A DNA stretch of 64,000 nt from UBA6022 sp049295575 (GCA_049295575.1 JBAQQX010000001.1:184807-248806); one strand, 5' to 3'. Positions 31,601 to 40,732 are shown, counted from the first letter of the stretch. Notes: a model not told the origin generated them from the letters alone. Translations and numbers: made by a program.

Positions 31601-32224
31601 TTATTTTACGTACACCTCAATTGCTAAAGCTTGACCGGCTACATTCTCGTCGTTATCCGAAGATTTGGCGAGTGATACTTTGGCAACCTGCATCTTAGTT
31701 AGGTTTTGCTCGATCATATTCATGAACGTCAGAAGGCTCTTGTACGGAACCGATGATTCAAGTTGGATAGTGATTGTTTTTGAATTAAGCCCGGCTGGAG
31801 CAGCTGCAACCGGTGCACCGGCAGTAGGCGCACCTGCCACGGGTGCGGCCGCCGCTGGCGCCCCTGCGGAGGATGAGTCGAACGTAAACCCGGTAATTTT
31901 AATACCTGCCTTATTGGCATAGTTGTTGAGGTCGCGAGTAATCTGGTCCTGATATTGGTAGCTGGCACTTTCGGATACAATACTTTCAGCTCGGCTCGCC
32001 GTGTCTTTGTATTTCTGAAGTTCTGCTTGTGTCCGTTGAAGGGATTGAATGTTGTTCTTACTCGCAGCCGCTTCGCCATTGACTTTACTTACTTCTGCCG
32101 CAAAGTTCTTAAGTGAACCAGACAAGAACACAAACCCTGCTATGCTCGCAATTACTATGAGGCCGATTGCTACGCTAAGGATGATGCGAAGATTCGTTGC
32201 TGTCATTTCTTTTTTAGCTGTCAT
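31601..32224 (-). CDS. pilO: Type IV pilus assembly protein PilO
   Basis: This 207-residue protein has one N-terminal membrane helix (about 10-33), a coiled coil (about 36-72) and a C-terminal ferredoxin-like domain preceded by an Ala/Pro/Gly-rich insert (about 125-147). It pairs with PilN to align the platform in the membrane. The start overlaps the pilN stop by 1 nt (TAATG). The Ala/Pro insert, AAAAPVAGAPTAGAPVAAAP, is low-complexity and unusual for the family. Sequence identity with known PilO is low, so the call rests on topology and gene order. Confidence 0.8.
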   Translation of the reverse strand: MTAKKEMTATNLRIILSVAIGLIVIASIAGFVFLSGSLKNFAAEVSKVNGEAAASKNNIQSLQRTQAELQKYKDTASRAESIVSESASYQYQDQITRDLNNYANKAGIKITGFTFDSSSAGAPAAAAPVAGAPTAGAPVAAAPAGLNSKTITIQLESSVPYKSLLTFMNMIEQNLTKMQVAKVSLAKSSDNDENVAGQALAIEVYVK

Positions 32225-32784
32225 TACTTTATCACCTGCTTATTAATTGTGACATTCATCTGTACGCTCACTGGGTAGCCGCTCGTGTCGCCCGAAGAAG
32301 AGTCTGTCATACCCTGGAGCGATACGTTACTAAATAGGTTCGAGTTTTCTAGTGCCTTTTTGAGACCGAGTCCGTCTTCGTAGCTCTTGGCTTTGGCCGA
32401 CATGACAAATGGCGTACCGAAGGTCGTGGCGTCAAGATCGAGGCTATCAAGAATAATGCCTTCTGGAAGAGTTTGAGCAATAGCGATGACAACTTGGGTG
32501 TAGTTTACTTCTTTGTCGAGGATTGTTTTTGCAGTTGAAAGGTTGGTGCGGAACGCCTCGGCCTGTGTTTGTACGGTACTATACGAGCTTGCTTTGCTGG
32601 CGTTGGCTGCGATTTCCTTTTCGGCGCTAGCTTTACTTGTGTTCATGATTACGAATCCGGCGGCAACCATCAGGCCTGTTGCTGCCATGGCGCAAACTGT
32701 CAGTATGACATAGCGAAGCAGGAGTACGTTGGTACGAGCTGCCTGAATCTGGCGCTTCTCTTCAAGGGGAAGGAGATTTATCAT
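32224..32784 (-). CDS. pilN: Type IV pilus assembly protein PilN
   Basis: This 186-residue protein starts MINLLPLEEKRQ, the PilN cytosolic tail that binds PilM, followed by a membrane helix (about 23-47), a coiled coil and a ferredoxin-like domain. ATG 32784 overlaps the pilM stop by 4 nt (ATGA) and is preferred over an in-frame TTG two codons upstream. It is part of the minus-strand pil operon. Confidence 0.85.
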   Translation of the reverse strand: MINLLPLEEKRQIQAARTNVLLLRYVILTVCAMAATGLMVAAGFVIMNTSKASAEKEIAANASKASSYSTVQTQAEAFRTNLSTAKTILDKEVNYTQVVIAIAQTLPEGIILDSLDLDATTFGTPFVMSAKAKSYEDGLGLKKALENSNLFSNVSLQGMTDSSSGDTSGYPVSVQMNVTINKQVIK

Positions 32785-33833
32785 TTCCAAATACTCCCCG
32801 GTTCAATGCTTGCGAGGCCAGCTACGGTAATATAACGCGGACGGAACTGTTTTGATGGCTGTGGTAGTTTTCCGAAATCAAGTTGCTGCCACGGGCTGGC
32901 GACACGTGCTGGCATGACAAGCTCATTAGTGAAGTAGTCGCCGATACCGGGTACGTTACTGCCGCCACCAACGATGATAACTTGCTCAAGCTTGCGATCG
33001 TCACTAAGTCGCTCATTATAGTAGCGAATAACCTTGCGAGTTTCGACAATAATGCGCTGCAAACTCGGACGGAGTGCTGTGGTGATCTTCTCTTGACGTG
33101 GGCCAGCGTTAAGTCCATTAAGAACCTTAAGCTGGTGGGCATTCTCGAGGGGTACGCCAAGTTTTTTAGCAATATCAAGTGTAAAGGTATTGCCTCCAAC
33201 GCCAAGACCACCTGTTACGCGTATCGAGCCGTCAAGTACGGCGATGTCAGTGGTAGCTGGGCCAATATCAACAATGACCGTCGGGAGATGGCCTTCTTCG
33301 GTAGCTTCGAGCACACGGGCTACGGCGCTGATACCAGGTTCGATCATGCTGACATTAAGACCAGCATCTTTAACGGTAGCCGTAACCTTATCAATAAGGG
33401 TTTTTGGTACGGCGCACATAAGAACAGTGAGGTCTGTTTTTGTACGTTTGATAATTTCATAGTCAATATACAGAAGGCTGATTGGTATTGGAATATACTG
33501 ATCGACTTCAATCTCTACCGCATCTTTAAGGGTATTCTCGGCTGTTACGGGGATCGTAAAGGTTCGTGAGAAAGTGCGCGCTGTTGGCACACCAAGTACG
33601 ACGTGATCACTACTTAGTGACCCGACAATCTTCTCCTTTAAAAGAAGCTGAAGATTCTCAGTCAAATAGCTGTCATCGCCCTCAAGAGATGCGAGAACGC
33701 GTGTTGGGTCGAGATCGATTGAGCCGTAGCCGTGTACGAGCCACTTCTTCGCATCGATCGACATAACCTTGATACCAGTTTGACTGATATCAAGTCCGAT
33801 AATTGGCTTGTCTTGATAGAATAATTTTGCCAT
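32781..33833 (-). CDS. pilM: Type IV pilus actin-like ATPase PilM
   Basis: This 350-residue protein has the actin-like fold: IIGLDISQTGIKV (phosphate 1), VDIGPATTDIAVLDG (phosphate 2) and VIIVGGGSNVPGIGDYF (adenosine). PilM binds the PilN tail in the cytoplasm and links it to the ATPase. It has its own predicted promoter 53 bp downstream of pilC, which may divide the operon. The C terminus runs into pilN by 4 nt. Confidence 0.92.
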   Translation of the reverse strand: MAKLFYQDKPIIGLDISQTGIKVMSIDAKKWLVHGYGSIDLDPTRVLASLEGDDSYLTENLQLLLKEKIVGSLSSDHVVLGVPTARTFSRTFTIPVTAENTLKDAVEIEVDQYIPIPISLLYIDYEIIKRTKTDLTVLMCAVPKTLIDKVTATVKDAGLNVSMIEPGISAVARVLEATEEGHLPTVIVDIGPATTDIAVLDGSIRVTGGLGVGGNTFTLDIAKKLGVPLENAHQLKVLNGLNAGPRQEKITTALRPSLQRIIVETRKVIRYYNERLSDDRKLEQVIIVGGGSNVPGIGDYFTNELVMPARVASPWQQLDFGKLPQPSKQFRPRYITVAGLASIEPGSIWK

Positions 33834-33858
33834 TGATGCCCACTTAAATACTTATTTT

Positions 33859-33864
33859 AGTATA
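33859..33864 (-). promoter_or_regulatory. -10 hexamer of pilM-N-O
   Basis: The minus-strand TATACT preceded by TGG (extended -10) lies 25 nt before the pilM start at 33833. This gives the pilMNO genes a promoter separate from pilBC. Confidence 0.5.
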
Positions 33865-33886
33865 CCATGAGCATGATGAAAATGTA

Positions 33887-35119
33887 CTAGCCTTTAATCT
33901 GATTTGCAAGACCGGCAATTGGCGACATAACACTGGCCGCGATAAGGCCGACCATGCCACCCATGACCACGATCATGACAGGTTCAATAATTGAGCTAAG
34001 CCCATCAATTGCGACATCAACTTCTTCTTCGTAGAAGTCGGCTACTTTGACGAGTACGGTATCAGTTTGACCTGTTTCTTCGCCGACAGAAAGCATTTGT
34101 GCGACGATGGCTGGCCAAAGTTCTGAGTTAGATTCAATAATTTCCGAAAGTTGCTTGCCGTTTTTGACGCCTTCGGCAGCCTCATTGAGTGCTTTTTCAT
34201 ACACAACGTTACCAATGGCACGAGCGGTGACGTCAAGAGCCTCAAGTACAGGCACACCGGCACCCATGAGCGCTGAGAACGTACGTGCAAAACGGGCGAC
34301 TGCCAGCTTACGGATGATCGTCTTCACCCCGGGTAGTTTGAGAATAATATGATGGAACTGAGCCTTGCCGACTGGTGTTTTAAGATAGCGAAGTAGTATG
34401 ATAATGCCGCCGACGGTTAGTGGTAGTAGGATATACCAAAAACTTATCATAAAGCCACTGATAGAGAGCATGATCTGAGTAATTGCCGGAAGGGACGCAT
34501 CTGGTCCGGCAAGATCTTTAATGGTCTTACCGATCATCGGGATAACAAATATCATCAAGCCAAAGAAAGCTCCAATGGTAATAAAGATAAGTACCATTGG
34601 ATAGGTCATGGCACTTTTGACCTTCTTGCGAATAGCGGCATTTTTTTCCTGCTGCAACGCCAAGCGCTTAAGGATATCATCAAGAATACCTGCCGCTTCT
34701 CCGGCGCGTACCATGTTGACGTAGACATCACTAAACGTATTTGGGTATTTGCCTAGCGCATCTGCTAGGGGTGATCCACCCTGGACGTCTTTTACTACAT
34801 TACCAATAATCTTCTTTAGGGCGGGACTCTCGGCATGATCGCCAAGTGAACTAAGCGCGCGAAGAATTGGTACGCCAGCACTAATCATGGCGCTGAGCTG
34901 TCGCGTAAACATGACGATATCATCAGCCTTAACCTTATTGCCTCCGAGTAGGTCGCCAAAACTGAATTGATTCTTGCTCGATGAGCCATCTTTAATACTA
35001 GTTGGCCGTAGGCCTTGTTTTGCAAGTGCCGCAATAACCGATGAACGATCAGCAGCTTCGAGTGAGCCAGTGATGGTGTGGTTCTGCGCATTAGTCGCGG
35101 TGTAGTTAAATGTTGCCAT
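33887..35119 (-). CDS. pilC: Type IV pilus inner-membrane platform protein PilC
   Basis: This 410-residue protein has two GspF domains (about 75-200 and 280-400) with helices after each. Landmarks are MFTRQLSAMISAGVPILRALSSL, FARTFSALMGAGVPVLEALDV and a C-terminal FIEPVMIVVMGG-type segment (SIIEPVMIVVMGGMVG). It anchors the PilB motor. The ATG is 2 nt after the pilB stop, so the two are co-transcribed. Confidence 0.95.
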   Translation of the reverse strand: MATFNYTATNAQNHTITGSLEAADRSSVIAALAKQGLRPTSIKDGSSSKNQFSFGDLLGGNKVKADDIVMFTRQLSAMISAGVPILRALSSLGDHAESPALKKIIGNVVKDVQGGSPLADALGKYPNTFSDVYVNMVRAGEAAGILDDILKRLALQQEKNAAIRKKVKSAMTYPMVLIFITIGAFFGLMIFVIPMIGKTIKDLAGPDASLPAITQIMLSISGFMISFWYILLPLTVGGIIILLRYLKTPVGKAQFHHIILKLPGVKTIIRKLAVARFARTFSALMGAGVPVLEALDVTARAIGNVVYEKALNEAAEGVKNGKQLSEIIESNSELWPAIVAQMLSVGEETGQTDTVLVKVADFYEEEVDVAIDGLSSIIEPVMIVVMGGMVGLIAASVMSPIAGLANQIKG

Positions 35120-35121
35120 CT

Positions 35122-36900
35122 TTATTCTTTTGTAACCCTGAGGACTTCTTCGACGGTCGTGTTTCCACGGATCGCTTTAATGAGACCATCGGTTTGCATT
35201 GTCGTCATACCTTCATCGATTGCAAGATCTTGAATTTGATTACTGGTTGCGTTTGCGACAATGAGTTTTTGCATCGGCACGCTATTTCCAAGTACCTCGT
35301 AGATACCAATACGGCCTTTATAGCCAGTATGACTACATTCATCACATCCATCAGGTGAAGCTTTCCAGAGTGTCTGAAGAGTTGACTCATCCGTACCAAG
35401 GGGTGTATCACCTCCGACTTTCTGTGCCACCGCCTGCTGTTCCAGGTCGTGAATATGTTTAAAATCTTGCCCGTTTTTAAGATAGAAGAGGTGAATGATT
35501 GCTTGTTTTTCTTCTTCCGAAGGGACATAGCTTTGGCGACAGTTCATACAGAGGCGACGGACGAGACGCTGTCCCACGACAGCCTTAACGGTACTTGCAA
35601 TAAGGAATGGCTCGATGCCCATGTCGAGGAGACGCGGCAGACAGGTCGCGGCATTATTGGTGTGGAGTGTACTAAACACTAAGTGTCCAGTAAGGGCCGC
35701 CTGCACAGCCAAGTTGGCTGTTTCGCCGTCACGAACCTCACCTACCATGATGATGTTTGGATCTTGACGTAGAAGGGCGCGGAGGCCTGAGGCGAAGGTC
35801 ATGCCGGCTTTTGCGTTAGTTTGAGTTTGATTGACGCCAGGAATCTTGTACTCAACCGGATCTTCGATTGTTGAGATGTTGACATCAGGGGTGTTGAGCC
35901 GAGTCAGGACACTAAACAAACTGGTCGATTTACCAGATCCAGTCGGGCCAGTCACGAGCACCATTCCGTTTGGCTCTGTGAGCGCTACTTCAATTATTGA
36001 GAGCGAACGCCCCCAGTAGCCAAGTTGCTGAAGGGTGACGGCTTGATTTGATTCATCGAGAATACGCATGACGATCTTTTCGCCGTCGGCGATTGGTAGG
36101 GTGCTAACACGAAGTGCGTATTGTTTTCCGCCGACATTGATTTTAAATCGACCATCTTGCGGCACTCGGCGTTCATCAATCTTGAGATTTGAAAGAATCT
36201 TAATACGGCTCACGAGGGCACCAAGAACATTACGTGGAAGACGGTTTACTTCCTTCAAGACACCGTCGATGCGGTAGCGGATCTGGACAAAATCTTCTCG
36301 TGGTTCAATATGGATATCGCTGGCACTCGAGCGAATGGCGTATTCGAGGAGAAGGTTAACTGTCTGTGCAATTGGTGAGTCTTCGGCAACATCAGCTTCA
36401 GTGACGTCCTGCGTTTCACTATCATCACGCTGAATATCAATAACTTCATTAAGTTCTTCGTTAACGTCACCGCGATAGTTTTCAAGGCACGATAAGATAT
36501 TTTCATGCGTAGCAATATAGACTTTGACGTTTTCGCCAATTTGCTTTTGGATGAAGTTGAGAGCCTGTACGTCGTCAGGATCTTCCATTGCAAGATGTAG
36601 TAATCCATCTTCGTCGATTTTGAATAGAACAGCGCTATACTGGCGAGCGATTCGTTCAGGTATTTTACCGAGCGCGTCGCTGGCTATGTCACGGGGATCA
36701 ATCTTTATATAAGGAATTTCAGCGTAGGCTGCAAATGCCTGCACAAGTCCTTCTTCTGTAATGAGTTCATGCTGAATAACGAGATCCTGCATCGGGCGAC
36801 GCGAACGAGTACCCTCTTCTTTAAGGGTGGCAAGTTGCTCCTTAGTAGCCGCACCGCTGCGCTCGAGCAATTTTTCGATTGTTACATCTGAAATACGCAT
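35122..36900 (-). CDS. pilB: Type IV pilus assembly ATPase PilB
   Basis: This 592-residue ATPase powers pilus extension. It has an N-terminal MshEN-type domain, then the GspE core with Walker A (GPTGSGKST), an Asp box, Walker B (IIMVGEVRDGETA) and the tetra-Cys zinc site (CMNCRQ and CDECSHTG). No pilT retraction ATPase is in this window. A minus-strand TATAGT (36920-36915) precedes the start by 14 nt. Confidence 0.96.
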   Translation of the reverse strand: MRISDVTIEKLLERSGAATKEQLATLKEEGTRSRRPMQDLVIQHELITEEGLVQAFAAYAEIPYIKIDPRDIASDALGKIPERIARQYSAVLFKIDEDGLLHLAMEDPDDVQALNFIQKQIGENVKVYIATHENILSCLENYRGDVNEELNEVIDIQRDDSETQDVTEADVAEDSPIAQTVNLLLEYAIRSSASDIHIEPREDFVQIRYRIDGVLKEVNRLPRNVLGALVSRIKILSNLKIDERRVPQDGRFKINVGGKQYALRVSTLPIADGEKIVMRILDESNQAVTLQQLGYWGRSLSIIEVALTEPNGMVLVTGPTGSGKSTSLFSVLTRLNTPDVNISTIEDPVEYKIPGVNQTQTNAKAGMTFASGLRALLRQDPNIIMVGEVRDGETANLAVQAALTGHLVFSTLHTNNAATCLPRLLDMGIEPFLIASTVKAVVGQRLVRRLCMNCRQSYVPSEEEKQAIIHLFYLKNGQDFKHIHDLEQQAVAQKVGGDTPLGTDESTLQTLWKASPDGCDECSHTGYKGRIGIYEVLGNSVPMQKLIVANATSNQIQDLAIDEGMTTMQTDGLIKAIRGNTTVEEVLRVTKE

Positions 36901-36914
36901 ACTGGTTATGCTCT

Positions 36915-36974
36915 ACTATACGTCAGGTGATAAAAAAGTACTAGTGACTTTGAGGGCTTTTTGAATGGTATAAT
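36915..36974. promoter_or_regulatory. Divergent promoters of pilB and tsaE
   Basis: Minus-strand TATAGT (36920-36915) serves pilB. Plus-strand TATAAT (36969-36974, with TGG before it) serves tsaE and ends 8 nt before GTG 36983. Confidence 0.55.
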
Positions 36975-36982
36975 AGGTGACA

Positions 36983-37438
36983 GTGATTATCGAGGTACAG
37001 AGCGAAACAGAAATGAAGCAATTTGGTGCGCAACTTGGCGCACTTCTTCGCGGTGGCGAAACGATTGAGCTGGTCGGCGACGTCGGAGCTGGAAAAACAA
37101 CACTGACAAAAGGAATTGCACAGGGTATGTCGATCGACGAGGACGTACAGAGCCCGAGCTTCACTATCAGTCGTGTTTATGAGACACCCCTGGGACTTCA
37201 GCTATCGCATTATGATTTTTACCGATTGAACGACGCTGGCATTATGGCAAACGAGCTGCACGAAACGCTGCACGATCCACAGAATGTGACAATTATTGAG
37301 TGGGCTGATATCATTACGGGTATTTTACCGGAAGACCATTTACAGGTTCGCTTGACGTCTCCGACCGAGACTTCGCGTCAGATTGAGTTGATAGCTGGTG
37401 GGCTGGTAAGTAAGTCTCTCGTGGAGAGGATTGTATGA
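36983..37438 (+). CDS. tsaE: tRNA t6A biosynthesis ATPase TsaE
   Basis: This 151-residue ATPase works with TsaB and TsaD in making N6-threonylcarbamoyl-adenosine in tRNA. Walker A is GDVGAGKTTLTKG, and SPSFTISRVYE and YDFYRL are family motifs. GTG 36983 is preferred to the in-frame GTG at 36977, because the -10 ends at 36974 and the transcript should start at about 36981. The stop overlaps tsaB by 4 nt (ATGA), so the two are coupled. Confidence 0.9.
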   Translation: MIIEVQSETEMKQFGAQLGALLRGGETIELVGDVGAGKTTLTKGIAQGMSIDEDVQSPSFTISRVYETPLGLQLSHYDFYRLNDAGIMANELHETLHDPQNVTIIEWADIITGILPEDHLQVRLTSPTETSRQIELIAGGLVSKSLVERIV

Positions 37439-37821
37439 TCGTTCTGCTCAATACATCTACGCCGCTCTGTAAGCTGAGCCTTATTATAGACAGTCAGCAG
37501 ACTGACGTTGAATGGCAGGCAGACCGAACACTCGCCAAGGGGTTGCTTGGTTATATTCAAGACCAGATTGAGGCCAAGAGTAAGACGTGGCAGGACATTT
37601 CTGGCATTGGCGTCTTTAAGGGGCCGGGAAGTTTTACTGGTCTTCGTATTGGACTGACCGTGCTTAATACAATTGCCGACACCTTGGCTATTCCGATTGT
37701 CGGCGTGGCTGGTGATGATTGGCAGCACGAAGCAGTGCTTCGGCTGAATACTGGCGATAATGATAAGATCGTACTCCCAGAATACGGCGGCGAAGCCCAT
37801 ATTACTCAACCCCGAAAATAG
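37435..37821 (+). CDS. tsaB: Short TsaB-like protein
   Basis: This 128-residue protein corresponds to the N-terminal actin-like domain of TsaB (MIVLLNTSTPLCKLSL and GPGSFTGLRIG), but the usual second half is missing; full TsaB is about 220-230 residues. The opening is NTST instead of DTST. It overlaps tsaE by 4 nt, which supports the assignment. The N-terminal domain makes the TsaB-TsaD contact, so a reduced form could still work. TsaD is not in the window. Confidence 0.8.
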   Translation: MIVLLNTSTPLCKLSLIIDSQQTDVEWQADRTLAKGLLGYIQDQIEAKSKTWQDISGIGVFKGPGSFTGLRIGLTVLNTIADTLAIPIVGVAGDDWQHEAVLRLNTGDNDKIVLPEYGGEAHITQPRK

Positions 37822-37870
37822 ATAGCCGATTTGCTTCTTTTCACACTTGCCCCGTTGCTGTAAAGAGCGC

Positions 37871-37876
37871 TACAAT
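37871..37876 (+). promoter_or_regulatory. -10 hexamer upstream of rny with a long leader
   Basis: TACAAT at 37871-37876, with TTGCCC 18 bp before it, would give a leader of about 115 nt. This is long for the window. The leader contains a weak A/T hairpin (AGCTTT and AAAGCT, about 37883-37898). RNase Y leaders elsewhere are sometimes autoregulatory, but nothing specific is visible. Confidence 0.4.
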
Positions 37877-37997
37877 AAGAGCAGCTTTATAAAAAAGCTT
37901 TGATGATATTTTTGATAAACAACACGCACGCCGCTGATTTTTGCCGTTAGACTTTTTTCATTAATCGACCGTCGGCGATGCGAAGAAAGGAATAGAT

Positions 37998-39488
37998 ATG
38001 ATAGAGGGGATTATTGCCGCAATTCTTGGGGTTGTTTTTGGCGCCGGAGGAACGGTCGCTTATCAAAAGCGCCAAATAGCTGCCGGAAAAGCCAGTGCGG
38101 AGAAAGAAATTGCTCAAGCCAAGGCTAGGGCGAGCGACATCGTACTTAAGGCCAAGGATGAAGCTGTGCAACTCGATAATGAACGGCGGAGTGAATGGAA
38201 AAAAACCGAAAATCGTCTAGCTGACCGCGAGACTACGCTCGACCGCAAGCTCGACGAACTTGATAATCGCACAGAGAAACTACGTCGACAGGAGGACGAA
38301 GTCGAAGACTTGAAGGCTGAGATTCGCGAAATTCGCACGAGACAGCAAGAGAAACTAGAAAAGATTGCAGGCCTTAAGAAGAGCGATGCTGCAGATAAGC
38401 TCCTTCAGATGACTGAACGGGATATTAAACATGATCTCGTCGGTCTTGTGAATAAATTGCAGCGAGATGCTCAAGAGGACGCAGAAGAGCGTGCTCAGAC
38501 CATTCTTGTAACTGCCATGGAACGCATGAGTTCTGAAGTTACAGCCGAGCGAACCGTTACAGCGATTAAGTTAAGCGACGATGAGATGAAGGGTCGTATT
38601 ATCGGTAAAGAAGGCCGTAATATTCAAGCCCTACAGCGAGCAACAGGAGTCGATATTCTTGTGGACGATACGCCAGGTATGATTGTTCTTAGTAGCTTTG
38701 ATCCTATCCGTCGCCAAGTAGCTCGATTGACACTCGAGATGCTAATGAAAGATGGTCGCATACATCCTGGACGCATTGAAGAAGTTGTTGCAAAGGCTGA
38801 AAAGCAAATTGAGAAAGATATTATTCGTGCCGGTGAAGACACTGCTCGCGAAGTAGGTGTCGTAGGAATTCCTAAGGAAATGCTACGTCTGCTCGGCGAG
38901 CTGAAGTACCGTACGTCATATGGACAGAATGTTTTATTACATAGTACGGAAATGGCTCATATGGCTGGTTTGATCGCTGAAGAGATCGGTGCAAATGTAC
39001 GCGTCGCTAAGATTGCGACATTACTTCATGATGTTGGCAAGGCAGTGACCCACAAAGTTGAAGGCAAGCATCACCATATCGGTGCCGAGCTGGCTCGTAA
39101 ATATGGCATGAGCGAAGATATTGCACATGCGATTGAGGCGCACCATGATGACGTCGAGGCGACAACTCCTGAGGCGCTTGTCGTTCGGGTGGTGGATGCA
39201 GTTTCAGCGGCACGCCCCGGTGCACGCAATATTAGTGCTGAAAACTTCTCGGAACGCATGCGTGACCTTGAAAATGTTGCACTTAGTTTTGACGGGATCG
39301 ATAAGGCGTACGCTATTTCAGCTGGGCGTGAAGTTCGCGTGATTGTTAGTCCAAAAGCCGTTGATGATCTCAATGCGATTAAGCTAGCGCGTGATATTGC
39401 TACAAAAATCGAAAGCACTATGCAGTATCCGGGCACTATTAAGGTAAACGTTATTCGTGAAACACGTGCGATAGAATTCGCCAAGTAG
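37998..39488 (+). CDS. rny: Ribonuclease Y
   Basis: This 496-residue endoribonuclease initiates mRNA decay at the membrane. It has an N-terminal membrane helix (about 2-20), a long coiled coil (to about 190), a KH domain (GRIIGKEGRNIQALQRATG) and an HD domain (LLHDVGKAVTHKVEGKHHHIG). The length is close to the family's 510-520. The ribosome-binding site is AAAGGA about 8 nt before the ATG. Confidence 0.96.
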   Translation: MIEGIIAAILGVVFGAGGTVAYQKRQIAAGKASAEKEIAQAKARASDIVLKAKDEAVQLDNERRSEWKKTENRLADRETTLDRKLDELDNRTEKLRRQEDEVEDLKAEIREIRTRQQEKLEKIAGLKKSDAADKLLQMTERDIKHDLVGLVNKLQRDAQEDAEERAQTILVTAMERMSSEVTAERTVTAIKLSDDEMKGRIIGKEGRNIQALQRATGVDILVDDTPGMIVLSSFDPIRRQVARLTLEMLMKDGRIHPGRIEEVVAKAEKQIEKDIIRAGEDTAREVGVVGIPKEMLRLLGELKYRTSYGQNVLLHSTEMAHMAGLIAEEIGANVRVAKIATLLHDVGKAVTHKVEGKHHHIGAELARKYGMSEDIAHAIEAHHDDVEATTPEALVVRVVDAVSAARPGARNISAENFSERMRDLENVALSFDGIDKAYAISAGREVRVIVSPKAVDDLNAIKLARDIATKIESTMQYPGTIKVNVIRETRAIEFAK

Positions 39489-39493
39489 GTCAG

Positions 39494-39976
39494 GTGGTGT
39501 ATAAGTATACTGCTGAACAAAAGGCCGCCTGGCTTGATAGCTTTGACAAAAGAGTAGCTAGCGCAAGTGTTATTCTTGAGGATTCAGCTGGTAGGGCATT
39601 AATCGTCAAAGCGCATTATAAAGACTATTGGACGTTCCCAGGTGGCATGCTCGATGACAACGAATCACCTCGACAGGCAGCTGTTCGCGAGGTATTTGAA
39701 GAAGTTGGCATTGAGCTTAATGAGTCTGCTGTGACATTTGGCTGGATTGCATCACGCACGAGTCCACAGTTGATGACATATCAGTTTGTTTTCAAGGCAG
39801 CGTTATCTGAAGCTGATAAGCGAAAGATACTTCTCCAGCATGACGAGATTGACGAAAGCCGACTCGTGACTCGCGAGGACGTACGGGCGAACGAGCTACA
39901 ATATGGAAAAGTGATCAAGAACTGGGCCGACGATGTGACCGGATATATCGAGCAAACGTTCGGCAGTGCAGAATAG
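39494..39976 (+). CDS. Nudix hydrolase
   Basis: This 160-residue hydrolase has a full Nudix box, GGMLDDNESPRQAAVREVFEEVG, which binds Mg and cleaves nucleoside diphosphate derivatives. The substrate is not readable from the sequence. GTG 39494 or 39497 begins 6 or 9 nt after the rny stop, next to GGTCAGG, so it is probably in an operon with rny. It ends 3 bp before the convergent membrane gene. Confidence 0.9.
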   Translation: MVYKYTAEQKAAWLDSFDKRVASASVILEDSAGRALIVKAHYKDYWTFPGGMLDDNESPRQAAVREVFEEVGIELNESAVTFGWIASRTSPQLMTYQFVFKAALSEADKRKILLQHDEIDESRLVTREDVRANELQYGKVIKNWADDVTGYIEQTFGSAE

Positions 39977-39979
39977 AGT

Positions 39980-40633
39980 TTATTGAAGGATATTTATTGC
40001 TCGAGCTGTAACAAGTACGACGGTAATAACTGAGGCAAGAGCCTGAACCATCATCAGTGCTTTAGCACGACGAGATACAGGGATGGTGTCTGCTGATGCA
40101 AAGTTGGTTACGTTAGTGGCCGACAAGTATAGGTAGTCAATGAATCCAGGTAGCCATTTTTTTGTGAAAACAAGCGGGTGAAGCATTTGTGGGAAGATAA
40201 AATCCTCGCGTGAAGTTGTATTCGTTGCGCGTTTTTCCGGTCCGCCTCCATCCATCTCCCAATACCAAAGTGCAAACATCATGATATTTGTAACGTAGAT
40301 AACCAGTCCATTAATGAGAAGGTCATGGCCACTTACTATCTGTCCGCCAAAGAAAAGAGCGCCTAGTAGCAGTAGTAATGACACAATATTTATTAATGTG
40401 ATAAAGCCAATAAGTCCAATGCCGAGTGCTCGTCTGGTTTTACTGACGCGACCATAGCCAGCCGGCGTAATGAATGTCAGGATGACGATCAGCAGGAGTT
40501 CAAGTGCGATGATTCCAAATTTATCAAACGGTAACAGGGCTGAGCTGGTAAAGAACTGTAGCCCGACAACAAACAGTAGGGCGAGTTGTGCGTGCCAGAT
40601 TGGGTCATGATTACGCTGAAATATTTTATGCAT
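39980..40633 (-). CDS. Polytopic membrane protein, possible channel-like C terminus
   Basis: This 217-residue protein has six hydrophobic segments (about 13-34, 40-57, 68-95, 102-120, 155-170, 190-213). The C-terminal part, DYLYLSATNVTNFAS followed by a helix, vaguely resembles a two-helix pore or DUF1345-like end, but the K-channel filter (TVGYG) is absent. A minus-strand TACACT ends 9 nt before the start. The Crp-like site at 40657 lies over its -35 region. Confidence 0.55.
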   Translation of the reverse strand: MHKIFQRNHDPIWHAQLALLFVVGLQFFTSSALLPFDKFGIIALELLLIVILTFITPAGYGRVSKTRRALGIGLIGFITLINIVSLLLLLGALFFGGQIVSGHDLLINGLVIYVTNIMMFALWYWEMDGGGPEKRATNTTSREDFIFPQMLHPLVFTKKWLPGFIDYLYLSATNVTNFASADTIPVSRRAKALMMVQALASVITVVLVTARAINILQ

Positions 40634-40656
40634 ACTAGTGTTAGTGTAGCAAAGTA

Positions 40657-40672
40657 TGTGAAATATATCACA
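40657..40672. promoter_or_regulatory. Crp-like operator (perfect TGTGA-N6-TCACA)
   Basis: TGTGA-AATATA-TCACA matches the CRP consensus exactly. The promoter of the acidic-protein gene has TATACT at 40694-40699, predicting a start near 40706, so the site centre (40664.5) lies at -41.5: class II position. On the other strand it covers the -35 area of the membrane gene at 39980, which could therefore be repressed. Confidence 0.72.
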
Positions 40673-40693
40673 TTGCTAGTGCTATAAAGTTCG

Positions 40694-40699
40694 TATACT
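40694..40699 (+). promoter_or_regulatory. -10 hexamer of the acidic-protein gene
   Basis: TATACT lies 34 nt before ATG 40733. The expected start near 40706 gives a leader of about 27 nt with a GGAGG site. Confidence 0.6.
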
Positions 40700-40732
40700 G
40701 AAATTGTAAAAGGTGATTGAGAGGAGGTGAGT

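Noticed and set aside
39980..40633. Potassium channel call for the membrane gene
   Set aside because: The two-helix end is suggestive, but the TVGYG filter is absent, so only a generic membrane protein can be supported.
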